DNA of 64,000 bases. Source: an uncultured Corynebacterium sp. GTDB taxonomy: Bacteria > Actinomycetota > Actinomycetes > Mycobacteriales > Mycobacteriaceae. The stretch is from contig CAMIPB010000006.1 in assembly GCA_946223355.1 (NCBI GenBank), positions 27,273-91,272 of the forward strand, given 5' to 3'. The position numbers were made by a program, and so were the translations under genes. Below the pieces are notes generated by a model that had not been told where the DNA came from, made no database searches, and saw only the letters and a program-made list of their open reading frames with translations. Shown piece by piece: positions 16,413 to 25,351 of this stretch (its first letter is position 1; each line of letters starts with the position of its first letter).

Positions 16413-17573
16413 ATGACTTTTGTGCCCCGAAGCCTTGAGCCGAACATCAAACAGTTGATGGAATGGTTTCCAGTAGTAAGTGTGACCGGGCCGCGGCAGT
16501 CCGGGAAATCAACGCTGCTCAAAGAAATGTTCCCCCAAGTCCCCTATGTGACCTTGGAGGATACGTCGCTGCGGGAGATAGTAGCTGAAGACCCAATTGG
16601 GTTCCTCAGGGCCAATGACAGCCCCTTCATCATTGATGAGGCACAGTATGTACCAGAGTTGTTCTCAGCCGTGCAGATTGTGTCAGACGAGAAAAACACG
16701 CCAGGACAGTACATCCTTTCTGGTTCGCAGAACTTTCTCCTGCTCAAAAGTATTACGCAATCCTTGGCAGGAAGGGTGGGGATTACGCACCTGTTGCCAC
16801 TCGCCTTCAGTGAGGCAACAGCTGCGCAACCAGACATAGACGTCGAGAGCTTCATGATTCTGGGCGGCTATCCACGCATGTACAACGTCGATATTCCGCC
16901 CGCCGTGTACTTCGAGAACTACATCAACACCTATGTGGAACGAGACGTGACTGAGCTGTTAGGTGTGCGCGATGCCGTATCCTTTAGGAAATTCTTGGTT
17001 GCTTGCGCGACACAAGCCGGAAATCTAATCCAGTACTCAACCTTGGCAAATGAACTCGATGTCGATTTCAAGACCATCAAACGCTGGGTCTCGATCCTCG
17101 AATCCAGTTTCGTTGTGTTCGAGCTTCCGGCGTACCACGCTAATGTGCGCAAGACATTGACGAAGACGCCTAAACTTTATTTCTACGACACCGGGTTACT
17201 GTGCCACTTGCTGGGGGTCAGAACTTTTAATGATTGGATAAAGAGCCCTTTTCGGGGAGCGATCTTCGAGAACTTGATAGTCGCCGAAACCGCGAAATGG
17301 CACATACATGACGGGCGTAGGCCGGAGCTTTATTTCTACCGCGATGATTCGAAAAGAGAGATTGACCTGTTGAATTTTACCGAGGGCAGGCAGCAAGCGG
17401 TGGAAATAAAGGCTTCACCGAACTACGAACAGAAGCATGTCCGCCACTTAATCGCGGTATCCGAGGAGCTAGGTATCCAACCAGGGGATAGGCACGTAGT
17501 CTACCGCGGGGACTACGCGTCCCAAACAGCGAATCACACCATAATCCCAGCGCGGAAATACCTCAGTTTCTAG
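16413..17573 (+). CDS. AAA ATPase with DUF4143 domain
   Basis: 386-aa ATPase. Walker A is GPRQSGKST near residue 25 and Walker B FIIDEAQ near residue 72. A central winged-helix-like part includes YSTLANELDVDFKTIKRW. The C-terminal DUF4143 part ends with REIDLL followed by AVEIKAS, a D...ExK arrangement resembling PD-(D/E)xK nucleases. The role of the family is poorly known; DNA-related or defence functions are often suspected. No ribosome-binding site precedes ATG 16413 because the palindrome array runs almost to the start codon, which suggests a leaderless message or repression at this site. The 3' end overlaps the convergent gabD by 11 bp. Confidence 0.88.
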   Translation: MTFVPRSLEPNIKQLMEWFPVVSVTGPRQSGKSTLLKEMFPQVPYVTLEDTSLREIVAEDPIGFLRANDSPFIIDEAQYVPELFSAVQIVSDEKNTPGQYILSGSQNFLLLKSITQSLAGRVGITHLLPLAFSEATAAQPDIDVESFMILGGYPRMYNVDIPPAVYFENYINTYVERDVTELLGVRDAVSFRKFLVACATQAGNLIQYSTLANELDVDFKTIKRWVSILESSFVVFELPAYHANVRKTLTKTPKLYFYDTGLLCHLLGVRTFNDWIKSPFRGAIFENLIVAETAKWHIHDGRRPELYFYRDDSKREIDLLNFTEGRQQAVEIKASPNYEQKHVRHLIAVSEELGIQPGDRHVVYRGDYASQTANHTIIPARKYLSF

Positions 17574-19047
17574 AGCCACCTGCGTAAGGGTCCCGCACGC
17601 CGATGTACTGCAGTGAGGTGTACTCATCGAGGCCCTCAGCACCACCCTCGCGGCCCATGCCGGATTGCTTGACGCCGCCGAATGGGGCAGCGGCGTTGGA
17701 GATGACACCGGCGTTGAAGCCCATGAGGCCGAATTCGAGGCCGTCGCCAATGCGCCACATACGGTCAGAGTCCTCGGTGAACACATAGGACGCGAGGCCG
17801 TACTCGGTGTCGTTGGCAATCTCAATGGCTTCGGCTTCATCCTTGAAGGTGATAATTGGAGCTATTGGGCCAAAGATTTCCTCCTGAGCCACCCGTGTTT
17901 CACGTGAAACATTAGTCAAAACAGTCGGTTCATAAAAGTAGCCCTTGCCCTCAGAAGCCTTGCCGCCGATGAGGATATTGGCACCCTTGGCCACGGCGTC
18001 GTCGACAAGCGAGGAGACGTTGTCCAGGGCGTTCTGGTCGATGAGTGGACCGCAGGTGCTAGTTTCATCCATGCCGTTACCAAGCTTGAGCTCGCCGATG
18101 GCTTTGGCAAACTTCTGCGAGAACTCCTCAGCAACGGACTCGTGGACGATAAAACGGTTAGCAGCGGTGCAGGCCTCGCCGATGTTGCGCATCTTCGCGC
18201 CCATGGCACCGGAGACAGCTTGGTCAATGTCGGCGTCCTCAAAAACAATGAACGGTGCGTTGCCGCCTAGTTCCATGGAGGTGCGCAAGACATTGTCCGC
18301 AGCGGCCTTGAGAAGTGTCTTGCCCACCGGGGTGGAGCCAGTAAATGAAACCTTGCGCAGGCGCGTATCCGCCATGATTGGACCAGAAATTGCGGAGGCG
18401 GAAGTTCCGGAAACTACGTTAAGCACGCCCTTTGGCAGGCCTGCATCAAGCATGGTTTGCGCAAAATATTGTGCAGTCAGCGGGGTGAGCTTCGCGGGTT
18501 TGAGCACCATGGTGCAGCCAGCGGCCACCGCAGGCGCGACCTTGCGGGTTGCCATAGCAAGAGGGAAGTTCCATGGCGTAATGAGAAGGCAAGGGCCAAC
18601 AGGCTTGCGACGGGTAATCATGCGCAGCGTGCCCTCCGGAGCAGGAGCGGTACGGCCGTAGTCCCGCACGGCTTCTTCAGAAAACCAGCGAAGATACTCC
18701 GCGCCGTAGGTAACCTCACCGCGGGCCTCAGCCAGAGGCTTGCCCATTTCCAGAGTCATGAGGGTGGCAAAGTCTTCGGCGCGCTCGTGAACGAGCTCAA
18801 AGGCGCGGCGAAGAATCTCAGAACGCTCACGTGGGGAAACCTTGCCCCACTCGTCCTGGACAGCGCAGGCAGCATTCAGTGCCTGCAATGCTTCCTTCTC
18901 ACCGCCGGAAGCTAGAGTAGCCAGCACTTCGCCGGTGGCTGGGTTCTCAACGTCAAAAGTTGCGCCATCGGCAGCGTCCACCCAGCTATCACCGATAAGA
19001 AGCCCGGTGGGAACTTTTGCAAGTACCTCAGAAATATTTGCAGTCAT
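17563..19047 (-). CDS. gabD: Succinate-semialdehyde dehydrogenase
   Basis: 494-aa aldehyde dehydrogenase that would oxidise succinate semialdehyde to succinate. The catalytic Cys is in IGEACTAANRF, the general-base Glu in TSMELGGNAPF, and the cofactor loop in FTGSTPVGKTL; overall sequence is GabD-like. It is the last gene of the minus-strand homoprotocatechuate operon, nine bases after hpaI, whose aldolase product is succinate semialdehyde. It therefore completes the route to the TCA cycle. A parS site lies inside the gene and is translated as part of NVSRETRV. Confidence 0.93.
   Translation of the reverse strand: MTANISEVLAKVPTGLLIGDSWVDAADGATFDVENPATGEVLATLASGGEKEALQALNAACAVQDEWGKVSPRERSEILRRAFELVHERAEDFATLMTLEMGKPLAEARGEVTYGAEYLRWFSEEAVRDYGRTAPAPEGTLRMITRRKPVGPCLLITPWNFPLAMATRKVAPAVAAGCTMVLKPAKLTPLTAQYFAQTMLDAGLPKGVLNVVSGTSASAISGPIMADTRLRKVSFTGSTPVGKTLLKAAADNVLRTSMELGGNAPFIVFEDADIDQAVSGAMGAKMRNIGEACTAANRFIVHESVAEEFSQKFAKAIGELKLGNGMDETSTCGPLIDQNALDNVSSLVDDAVAKGANILIGGKASEGKGYFYEPTVLTNVSRETRVAQEEIFGPIAPIITFKDEAEAIEIANDTEYGLASYVFTEDSDRMWRIGDGLEFGLMGFNAGVISNAAAPFGGVKQSGMGREGGAEGLDEYTSLQYIGVRDPYAGGSRN
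17896..17911. promoter_or_regulatory. parS centromere site (perfect)
   Basis: TGTTTCACGTGAAACA is the exact 16-bp consensus bound by ParB. It lies inside gabD and is read in frame as Val-Ser-Arg-Glu-Thr. Confidence 0.95.
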
Positions 19048-19056
19048 GATCCGTCC

Positions 19057-19824
19057 TTAATCTGTCTTGAACTCTTCCGCCAGGTTACGCGCGCTCGTCG
19101 CGAGAAGCTGCACATCGGCGCCTACCAGGATAAACTCCGCACCAGCGTCGAGGTAGGCCCGCGCTTGGTCCCTATTAAAAGCATTCACGCCGACGGGCAC
19201 ACCAGCTTTGATCGCGGCCTGCATAGCCTTATCGACGGCCGCGAGCACGTCCGGGTGCTGCTGTTGGCCAATCAGCCCCATGGATGCTGCGAGATCAGAT
19301 GGTCCAATAAACACTGCATCAACACCCTCAGTGGCAACGATTGCTCCTGCGTTGTCGACGGCCTGCTGAGACTCGATCTGGACGATGAGATTGACTGTGT
19401 CCTCGGCATTATGAAGATAGTCCGGCACGCCATTCCAGCGCGAAGAACGAGCAAGTGCACTGCCGACGCCGCGTACGCCTTTTGGTGGGTAGTACATAGC
19501 GGCCACAGCGGCGGCTGCTTCCTCAGCGGTACCAACCATTGGGATCATCAAGTTTTGCGCACCCAGGTCAAGGTACTGCTTGATAAGTGCGGTGTCGTTG
19601 ACAGGCAAGCGCACGACCTGAGTGACGGGGTAGGCGTCCGTCGCGCGAAGCAAAGACGTGACGGTTTCCAGTCCGTAAGGGGAGTGCTCGGCGTCGATAA
19701 GCACCCACTCGAAACCGGAAGAACCCGCAATCTCCGCAGCGACAGGGGACCCGGAACAGATCCACATGCCAGCGCAAGGCTTGGCTTGCGTGAATGTTTT
19801 GGGCAGCTCTACTTGAAACGGCAT
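19057..19824 (-). CDS. hpaI: 4-hydroxy-2-oxoheptanedioate aldolase
   Basis: 255-aa class II, metal-dependent aldolase of the HpcH/HpaI family. It cleaves 4-hydroxy-2-oxoheptanedioate to pyruvate and succinate semialdehyde. The catalytic His47 sits in LIDAEHSPYG; the metal-binding Glu is in VQIESQQAVDN and the Asp in FIGPSDLAASMG. Length matches the family. It overlaps the upstream hpaH by 16 bp, which points to translational coupling, and is followed directly by gabD, which uses one of its products. Confidence 0.95.
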   Translation of the reverse strand: MPFQVELPKTFTQAKPCAGMWICSGSPVAAEIAGSSGFEWVLIDAEHSPYGLETVTSLLRATDAYPVTQVVRLPVNDTALIKQYLDLGAQNLMIPMVGTAEEAAAAVAAMYYPPKGVRGVGSALARSSRWNGVPDYLHNAEDTVNLIVQIESQQAVDNAGAIVATEGVDAVFIGPSDLAASMGLIGQQQHPDVLAAVDKAMQAAIKAGVPVGVNAFNRDQARAYLDAGAEFILVGADVQLLATSARNLAEEFKTD

Positions 19825-20594
19825 GTAATTGCTCCTAGCTCGCCATAATCAGCGTGGACAGTGTCACCCGGGTGAACCCACATAGGCTTGGTGAAGGAAC
19901 CGGCGAGAATGATGTCACCCGGACTTAGTACCTCGCCATGAGCGTGTAACTTGTTGGCTAGCCACGCCACACCCATTGCCGGATGATTGAGAACTGCGGC
20001 AGCAACACCCGTATCCTCAATAGTTTCGTTGCGATACAGCAGGGCGGAGACCCAACGCAAATCAACCGCGTCAGGTGCAACGGGGTTACCTCCGTAAACC
20101 ATCGCGCCCAAGGCTGCGTTATCAGCAATGGTATCCACGATGGTTCGGCCTTCCATCTCCACGCGGGACGAAAGGATTTCCAGTGCTGGGACAACGTATT
20201 CGGTTGCTTTGAGGACGTCGAAGATGGTGGCATTCGGCCCCTCGACCTTGTCTTTGAGGACGAATGCCAATTCCACCTCAATACGCACGTTGGAGAACTG
20301 GCTGGAATCGATCTCAGAGCCGTTCTCAAAGACCTGATCCGCGAAGATGGCTCCATAATCTGGCTCGGTGATACCCGTTGCCTCTTGCATGACCTTGGAG
20401 GTCAGCCCGATTTTCCTACCGACAAGCCGGCGTCCAGATTCGATTCCTCGCTTTACCCACTCGCCCTGAACTGCGTAGGAATCCTCCACAGTCATTTCCG
20501 GAAAGCGCGCGGTGAGGCGGGGAATCATGGTTCGGTTTTCTTCGGCCTTGGCCAGTTCATCAGCGATGGTTATCCGCTGTTCGTTGTCCAACAT
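19809..20594 (-). CDS. hpaH: 2-oxohept-4-ene-1,7-dioate hydratase
   Basis: 261-aa hydratase of the HpaH/MhpD group that adds water to the enol/oxo-heptenedioate before aldol cleavage. Typical segments are GRKIGLTSKVMQEATGITEPDYG (about residues 59-81), the EVELAFVL motif with metal-ligand Glu residues, and GDIILAGSFTKP near the C-terminus. It lies between hpaD and hpaI, with a 16-bp overlap into hpaI, in pathway order. A parS site occupies the gap upstream. Confidence 0.94.
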   Translation of the reverse strand: MLDNEQRITIADELAKAEENRTMIPRLTARFPEMTVEDSYAVQGEWVKRGIESGRRLVGRKIGLTSKVMQEATGITEPDYGAIFADQVFENGSEIDSSQFSNVRIEVELAFVLKDKVEGPNATIFDVLKATEYVVPALEILSSRVEMEGRTIVDTIADNAALGAMVYGGNPVAPDAVDLRWVSALLYRNETIEDTGVAAAVLNHPAMGVAWLANKLHAHGEVLSPGDIILAGSFTKPMWVHPGDTVHADYGELGAITCRFK

Positions 20595-20624
20595 GTGGTT
20601 CTCCTTGCTGATTGGTTTTTCAAT

Positions 20625-20640
20625 GTTTCACGTGAAACTT
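20625..20640. promoter_or_regulatory. parS site (one mismatch)
   Basis: TGTTTCACGTGAAACT matches the ParB consensus at 15 of 16 positions. It lies in the 52-bp gap between hpaD and hpaH. Confidence 0.9.
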
Positions 20641-20646
20641 TGAGTC

Positions 20647-21708
20647 TTAAAGCTGGTTACCCAACTTGTATTCGCCCTTCTTCCAATCCGGCATCTCTTC
20701 ACCCTTGCGGGAATAAGAGAATCCGTCAGCGCCGATTGTTTCCTCCATCTCGGAAGCATCGGTGCGAGACACCAAAGGAACAAGGTTGCCGTCAAGGTCG
20801 AGGACGCGGGAACCATCGGTGTACCAGGAAGGTACAACCGGGGTGCCCCACCAGTCACGACGCTGGTTGTCGTGAACATCCCAGCTCACAACGGGGTTGT
20901 CGGGGTCTCCGGTGTAGTAGTCCTGGGTGTAGATTTCCACACGGTGGCCGTCCGGGTCACGGAGGTAAAGGTAATAAGCATTGGACACACCGTGGCGGCC
21001 TGGACCACGCTCGATAGCATCAGACTGGCGCAGGGCACCCAGCTTGTCGCAAATCGCGATGATGTTGTGCTTCTCATGGGTAGCAAACGCGATGTGGTGC
21101 ATGCGTGGGCCGTCACCGCCGGTCATGGCGGTGTCATGCACAGTGGGCTTGCGACGCATCCATGCGGCATACACAGTGCCTTCTTCATCGCGAATGTCCT
21201 CGGTGACACGGAAGCCTAAGTCCTCCATGTAGTCCACTGCCTTTGGCACGTCCGGGGTGATCTGGTTGAAGTGATCCAAGCGCACCAATGCACCCGGAAT
21301 GTGGGCGTCATAGCTCCATGCAAGGCGCTTTTTGTGCTCAACCTCGTAGAAGAATTCATATGGGAATCCAAGCGGATCCTGAACGCGCACGGAGTCACCG
21401 ATACCCTTGACAAAGCCGTTCTTGTTGCGACGAACCTCGCAGCCGCGGGCGGAGTAAAATTCTTCTACCTTGTCCAGCTCCTCAGGGGAGCGGACGCGGA
21501 AGGAAAACGCTGCCACAGCCGCGGTGTCGCCTTTACGGAGAACCAAGTTGTGGTGGATGAACTCCTCGTATGTACGAAGGTAAATCGCATCCTCGTCCTC
21601 AGCAGTGACAACAAGGCCAAGGGTATCAACGTAGAACTCACGAGACTTGGCCAAGTCCGTGACGACGATCTCCATGTATGCACAGCGCAAAATATCTGGG
21701 GTGGTCAT
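20647..21708 (-). CDS. hpaD: 3,4-dihydroxyphenylacetate 2,3-dioxygenase (homoprotocatechuate extradiol dioxygenase)
   Basis: 353-aa vicinal-oxygen-chelate dioxygenase that opens the ring of homoprotocatechuate next to the hydroxyls. The 2-His-1-Glu metal triad is visible as His146 (RLDHFNQ), His205 (MHHIAFATH) and Glu258 (RVEIYTQDY). These align with the Brevibacterium and Arthrobacter enzymes at a constant nine-residue offset. Those relatives use Fe(II) or Mn(II); the metal here cannot be told from sequence. It follows hpaE by 27 bp in the operon. Confidence 0.95.
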   Translation of the reverse strand: MTTPDILRCAYMEIVVTDLAKSREFYVDTLGLVVTAEDEDAIYLRTYEEFIHHNLVLRKGDTAAVAAFSFRVRSPEELDKVEEFYSARGCEVRRNKNGFVKGIGDSVRVQDPLGFPYEFFYEVEHKKRLAWSYDAHIPGALVRLDHFNQITPDVPKAVDYMEDLGFRVTEDIRDEEGTVYAAWMRRKPTVHDTAMTGGDGPRMHHIAFATHEKHNIIAICDKLGALRQSDAIERGPGRHGVSNAYYLYLRDPDGHRVEIYTQDYYTGDPDNPVVSWDVHDNQRRDWWGTPVVPSWYTDGSRVLDLDGNLVPLVSRTDASEMEETIGADGFSYSRKGEEMPDWKKGEYKLGNQL

Positions 21709-21735
21709 GGGGACTCCTTTTAAGTTATGGGAATT

Positions 21736-23238
21736 TTAGGACTGCTTGCCAAAGACTGGGTTATGTACCTCGCCCAGGTTGATGTGGACAGCTTGCTGGT
21801 CGGTGTAGAAATCGATGGAGCGGTAGCCGCCCTCATGGCCAAGACCGGATGCCTTCACGCCGCCAAATGGGGTACGGAGATCTCGGACGTTGTTGGAGTT
21901 AAGCCACACCATTCCAGCCTCAACGTTTTGTGCGAAGTTATGGGCACGCTTCAAGTCCGCAGTCCACACGTATGCAGCCAAGCCGTACTTGGTGTTGTTT
22001 GCCAGCTCCAAGGCTTCCTCCTCGGTGTCAAACGGCGTGATGGCAACAACAGGCCCAAAGATCTCCTCCTGGAAGATGCGCGCATCTGGCTTCACATCAA
22101 CGAACACGGTTGGCTGCACAAAATTACCCTCTGGGAAGCCTTCTGGGCGCTCGCCGCCGGCAGCAAGAGTAGCCTCCTGCTTGCCGATCTCGATGTAGGA
22201 GGTCACCTTGTCATAGTGCTCAGGGTGAACCAGTGCGCCAACCTCGGTCGTTGGATCTGAAGGTAGGCCAACCTTCACGCGCTTGGCCTGTTCGGTGTAG
22301 CGCTTAACAAACTCGTCGTAAATGCCACGCTGCACCAAGATGCGGGAGCCGGCGGTGCAACGCTCACCGTTGAGCGAGAACACTCCGAAAATACACGCAT
22401 CAATCGCGGTCTCAAGATCTGCATCTTCGAAAACAATGGCAGGGGATTTGCCACCGAGCTCCATAGACAAGCCCTTGAGGTACGGTGCTGCGTTGCCAAA
22501 GATAATCTGGCCAGTGCGTGACTCACCAGTGAAAGAAATAAGAGGGACATCTGGGTGCTTAACCAGCGGGTCACCGGCGAATCCTTCTTCACCGAAACCG
22601 TTAACCAGGTTAAATACTCCCTTAGGCAGACCAGCTTCCTCGAAAATTCCGGCCCACAGCTGAGCGGAAAGTGGAGTAAACTCGGCTGGCTTTAACACCA
22701 CGGAGTTACCAGTGGCAATGGCCGGAGCCAATTTCCAGGACTCCAGCATGAATGGGGTATTCCATGGGGTGATAAGACCGGCTACGCCAATTGGCTTACG
22801 GTTGACGTAGTTTATCTGGCGCCCAGGAACCTTAAATGCATCATCCGCCTGTGCCACAATGAGATCCGCAAAGAAACGGAAGTTCTCTGCGGCACGTTTT
22901 GCCTGACCCTTAGCCTGAGTAATTGGAAGGCCGGAGTCGAAGGACTCCCACTGCGCTAGAACCTCATGGCGGGTTTCAACGGTATCTGCAATCTTGTTGA
23001 GTACGCGAGCACGCTCACGAGGCAACATCTTTGCCCACGGTCCGTTTTCAAATGCGTCCTTTGCTGCGGCAACCGCTTTGTCGATATCAGCTGGCTTACC
23101 GGAGGCAGCTTGGATATACGGCTGGTTGGTGGCTGGATCGAGGACGTCAAAGAACTCGCCGTCGGTGGATGGGACAAATTCGCCGTTGATGTAGTGAAGA
23201 ATCTTCTCCGGAAGGTCGTGTGGTTTAGCGTTGTTCAT
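21736..23238 (-). CDS. hpaE: 5-carboxymethyl-2-hydroxymuconate semialdehyde dehydrogenase
   Basis: 500-aa NAD-dependent aldehyde dehydrogenase that oxidises the ring-cleavage product of HpaD. The catalytic Cys lies in NGERCTAGSRI and the Glu in SMELGGKSPAIV; TPWNTPFML belongs to the cofactor site. It overlaps the 3' end of the regulator gene by 14 bp and precedes hpaD. The assignment as HpaE rather than a generic aldehyde dehydrogenase rests on sequence resemblance and the operon. Confidence 0.93.
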   Translation of the reverse strand: MNNAKPHDLPEKILHYINGEFVPSTDGEFFDVLDPATNQPYIQAASGKPADIDKAVAAAKDAFENGPWAKMLPRERARVLNKIADTVETRHEVLAQWESFDSGLPITQAKGQAKRAAENFRFFADLIVAQADDAFKVPGRQINYVNRKPIGVAGLITPWNTPFMLESWKLAPAIATGNSVVLKPAEFTPLSAQLWAGIFEEAGLPKGVFNLVNGFGEEGFAGDPLVKHPDVPLISFTGESRTGQIIFGNAAPYLKGLSMELGGKSPAIVFEDADLETAIDACIFGVFSLNGERCTAGSRILVQRGIYDEFVKRYTEQAKRVKVGLPSDPTTEVGALVHPEHYDKVTSYIEIGKQEATLAAGGERPEGFPEGNFVQPTVFVDVKPDARIFQEEIFGPVVAITPFDTEEEALELANNTKYGLAAYVWTADLKRAHNFAQNVEAGMVWLNSNNVRDLRTPFGGVKASGLGHEGGYRSIDFYTDQQAVHINLGEVHNPVFGKQS

Positions 23239-23905
23239 TGGTTTCTCCTTGATGTTGTAGTTCTAGCTGTTTGCGGTAGCTTGCCGACGTCGCAAGCCTG
23301 TGCCTACGCGCCATTTTCTCGATGTAGTCCTGGTCTGCGGAGGCAGAAATCAGATTGACCAGTTGCTCATGCTCGGCAATTGATTGCTGCGCTCGTTCAG
23401 GGACGTAACGAAACGTTGATACGCGGTGATACTCCAGCTGCTCCCATTCTGTGAGCAGAAGGTCTTTGAGCCGCTTGTTGGGGCACTTGTAAAAAAGTGC
23501 GGTGTGAAACTCTTTATTCAGTTCAGTAAAAGCAACTGGGTCAAAATCTTGGATGAGTTGCTTCATTTGTTGGTTAATGTCCTGGGCAGTGTGCAGATCC
23601 TCGACCGAAAGAATAGGTGCTGAGAGTGCAGTCGCCTGGCCTTCGAGAAGTGCGACGGTCTCCATTGCTTCGAAATATGCGTCGCGGTTGTGGGTGGTAA
23701 CTTTCGCTCCAATATTTCTTTCAAAGGTGACCAAGCCTTCAGCCTCGAGTTGCCGGATAGCTTCTCGAACCGGAACAACAGAAACGTCTAGTTCTTCTGC
23801 AATCTGTGAGAGCACCAGCCGGTGTCCCGGCTCATATTCCCTGGTTCGAATCTTCTCCCGTAGCCACTCGTAGGACTTTTCTGCTTTAGAGGGAACGTCA
23901 CTCAC
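23225..23905 (-). CDS. GntR-family transcriptional regulator of the hpa cluster
   Basis: 226-aa regulator with an N-terminal winged helix-turn-helix (about residues 10-75, including RLVLSQIAEELDVSVVPVREAIRQLEAEGLV) and an all-helical FadR/FCD-type effector domain with His residues that usually bind metal or organic acid. It is encoded within the catabolic operon, overlapping hpaG-rraA by 8 bp and hpaE by 14 bp, so it is probably autoregulated. The likely targets are the shared motifs at 25352-25367 and 26794-26807. The effector is probably a pathway intermediate. Confidence 0.9.
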   Translation of the reverse strand: MSDVPSKAEKSYEWLREKIRTREYEPGHRLVLSQIAEELDVSVVPVREAIRQLEAEGLVTFERNIGAKVTTHNRDAYFEAMETVALLEGQATALSAPILSVEDLHTAQDINQQMKQLIQDFDPVAFTELNKEFHTALFYKCPNKRLKDLLLTEWEQLEYHRVSTFRYVPERAQQSIAEHEQLVNLISASADQDYIEKMARRHRLATSASYRKQLELQHQGETNEQR

Positions 23906-25307
23906 CCCCTTTAGTCTGGTTGTACGCTTCGCGATTCGCGCCGGTAGGAGGGAATAGGCCGTCTAAGCTGCCGCCTTTTCCAACCTGTAGAGCCACCCAT
24001 TCGTCTTCGTGCTCCTTAGCGAGGGCATCATCTACCACTTCTTCAGCGATATCGAAAGGGATCACCACAACGCCGTCATCATCGCCCACAATGATGTCTC
24101 CTGGGACGACTGCCGCGTTGCCACATGCAATCGCAATGTCTGCATCCCAAGGAACATTCTTGCGGCCGAGGACGCAAGGGTGCGGCCCCTGGGTGAACAC
24201 AGGTAAGCCAATCTCTTTCACTGCCTCATAGTCACGGACAGCGCCATCAGTTACTACTCCCGCTGCACCGCGAGTTTTAGCACGTAACGCGAGAATGTCA
24301 CCTAGTGTTCCTGCATTGCGTTCACCGCGCGCTTCAATCACGATTACCTCATCTGGCTTAACGGAATCAAACACCTGCTTCTGCTTATTGAATCCGCCGC
24401 CATGAGTCTTAAAGAGGTCTTCTCGCAGTGGTAAGAAGCGCAACGTTCGTGCACGGCCAACCATTTTTGTGCCGATGGACTGCGGGAAGACGCCCTCAAT
24501 CACACACTGCTTGATCCCACGCTTCATCAACTGCGCAGAAATACCTGCCGTTGGAGCCTTGAGAAGCTTGTCCTTAAGTTCTGGGGATAGCCCATCATCG
24601 GAGTACCCATATGCATCAGCCTTTTGCTTGTCATCAACTTTGGGCATCATGCCAATATCTGGGTTAAAGTCACCAGGACCTTCCACGACCTTGGTGGTCA
24701 GCTTTCCGGAAGAAGGCCCACCCGGCACATCCACTTCAACTTCCACCACATCGCCCGGAACGATGACTGTAGAACCAGCTGGTGTTCCCGTAAGGATGAT
24801 GTCACCAGGCTCCAGCGTCATGTGTTGCGATAAATCAGCAACAAATTGGGAGAGTGGAAAAATCAGCGACTCGTCTGAAGTGTCACCTTCCTGAACTAGC
24901 TCACCGTTAACCCAAGTCCGAATTCGTAAACCTTTCGGATCGACTTCGCGGGCGTCGAGCAGCTCCGGACCCACTGGCGTAAAACCGTCACGTGACTTTG
25001 AACGGGTGTTACTACCCTTGTCCTGCGCGCGATAGTCATAAAGGCCCAAATCGTTTGACGCGGTGACATGGGACACATAATCCCACGCCTCCTCTAATGG
25101 GACATTCCGCGCCTGCTTGCCAACAACCAAAGCAATCTCGCCCTCGAAAGCGAGCAACTCCGTTCCGGCCGGGCGGACAACCTCGCCTGAACCGGTGAGC
25201 GAGCTCGGCGCTTTCATGAAATAAGACGGCATCTTTGGACGTCGGCCACGTTGCGCTGCACGCGACTCGAAAGCCACGTGCACCGCGATAATTTTTCCTG
25301 GCTGCAC
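23898..25307 (-). CDS. Fusion of fumarylacetoacetase-family (HpaG-like) and RraA-like domains
   Basis: 469-aa two-domain protein. Residues about 1-220 form an FAH-family domain with metal ligands in AFEGEIALVVGK and the SNDLGLYDYRAQDKGSNTR-type region, as in HpaG decarboxylase/isomerase. Residues about 245-450 form an RraA-like domain with GERNAGTLGDILALRAKTRGAAG and VVTDGAVRDYEAV; relatives of that fold act as metal-dependent aldolases or oxaloacetate decarboxylases. E. coli HpaG instead fuses two FAH domains. It is the first gene of the operon. I infer that decarboxylation and isomerisation of the C8 intermediate are divided between the two domains; no hpaF was found. Confidence 0.88.
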   Translation of the reverse strand: MQPGKIIAVHVAFESRAAQRGRRPKMPSYFMKAPSSLTGSGEVVRPAGTELLAFEGEIALVVGKQARNVPLEEAWDYVSHVTASNDLGLYDYRAQDKGSNTRSKSRDGFTPVGPELLDAREVDPKGLRIRTWVNGELVQEGDTSDESLIFPLSQFVADLSQHMTLEPGDIILTGTPAGSTVIVPGDVVEVEVDVPGGPSSGKLTTKVVEGPGDFNPDIGMMPKVDDKQKADAYGYSDDGLSPELKDKLLKAPTAGISAQLMKRGIKQCVIEGVFPQSIGTKMVGRARTLRFLPLREDLFKTHGGGFNKQKQVFDSVKPDEVIVIEARGERNAGTLGDILALRAKTRGAAGVVTDGAVRDYEAVKEIGLPVFTQGPHPCVLGRKNVPWDADIAIACGNAAVVPGDIIVGDDDGVVVIPFDIAEEVVDDALAKEHEDEWVALQVGKGGSLDGLFPPTGANREAYNQTKGGE

Positions 25308-25351
25308 TGGAACTCCTTTAAAAAATAGGGGAATTTGCCAAAAACCTGACC

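Noticed and set aside
19983..21017. Plus-strand open frame of 344 codons across hpaH and hpaD
   Set aside because: It runs antisense through two real genes and their spacer and encodes no recognisable protein.
24991..25000. Possible further parS near CACGTG
   Set aside because: Only the central hexamer and few flanking bases match (GTCACGTGAC), well below the other five sites.
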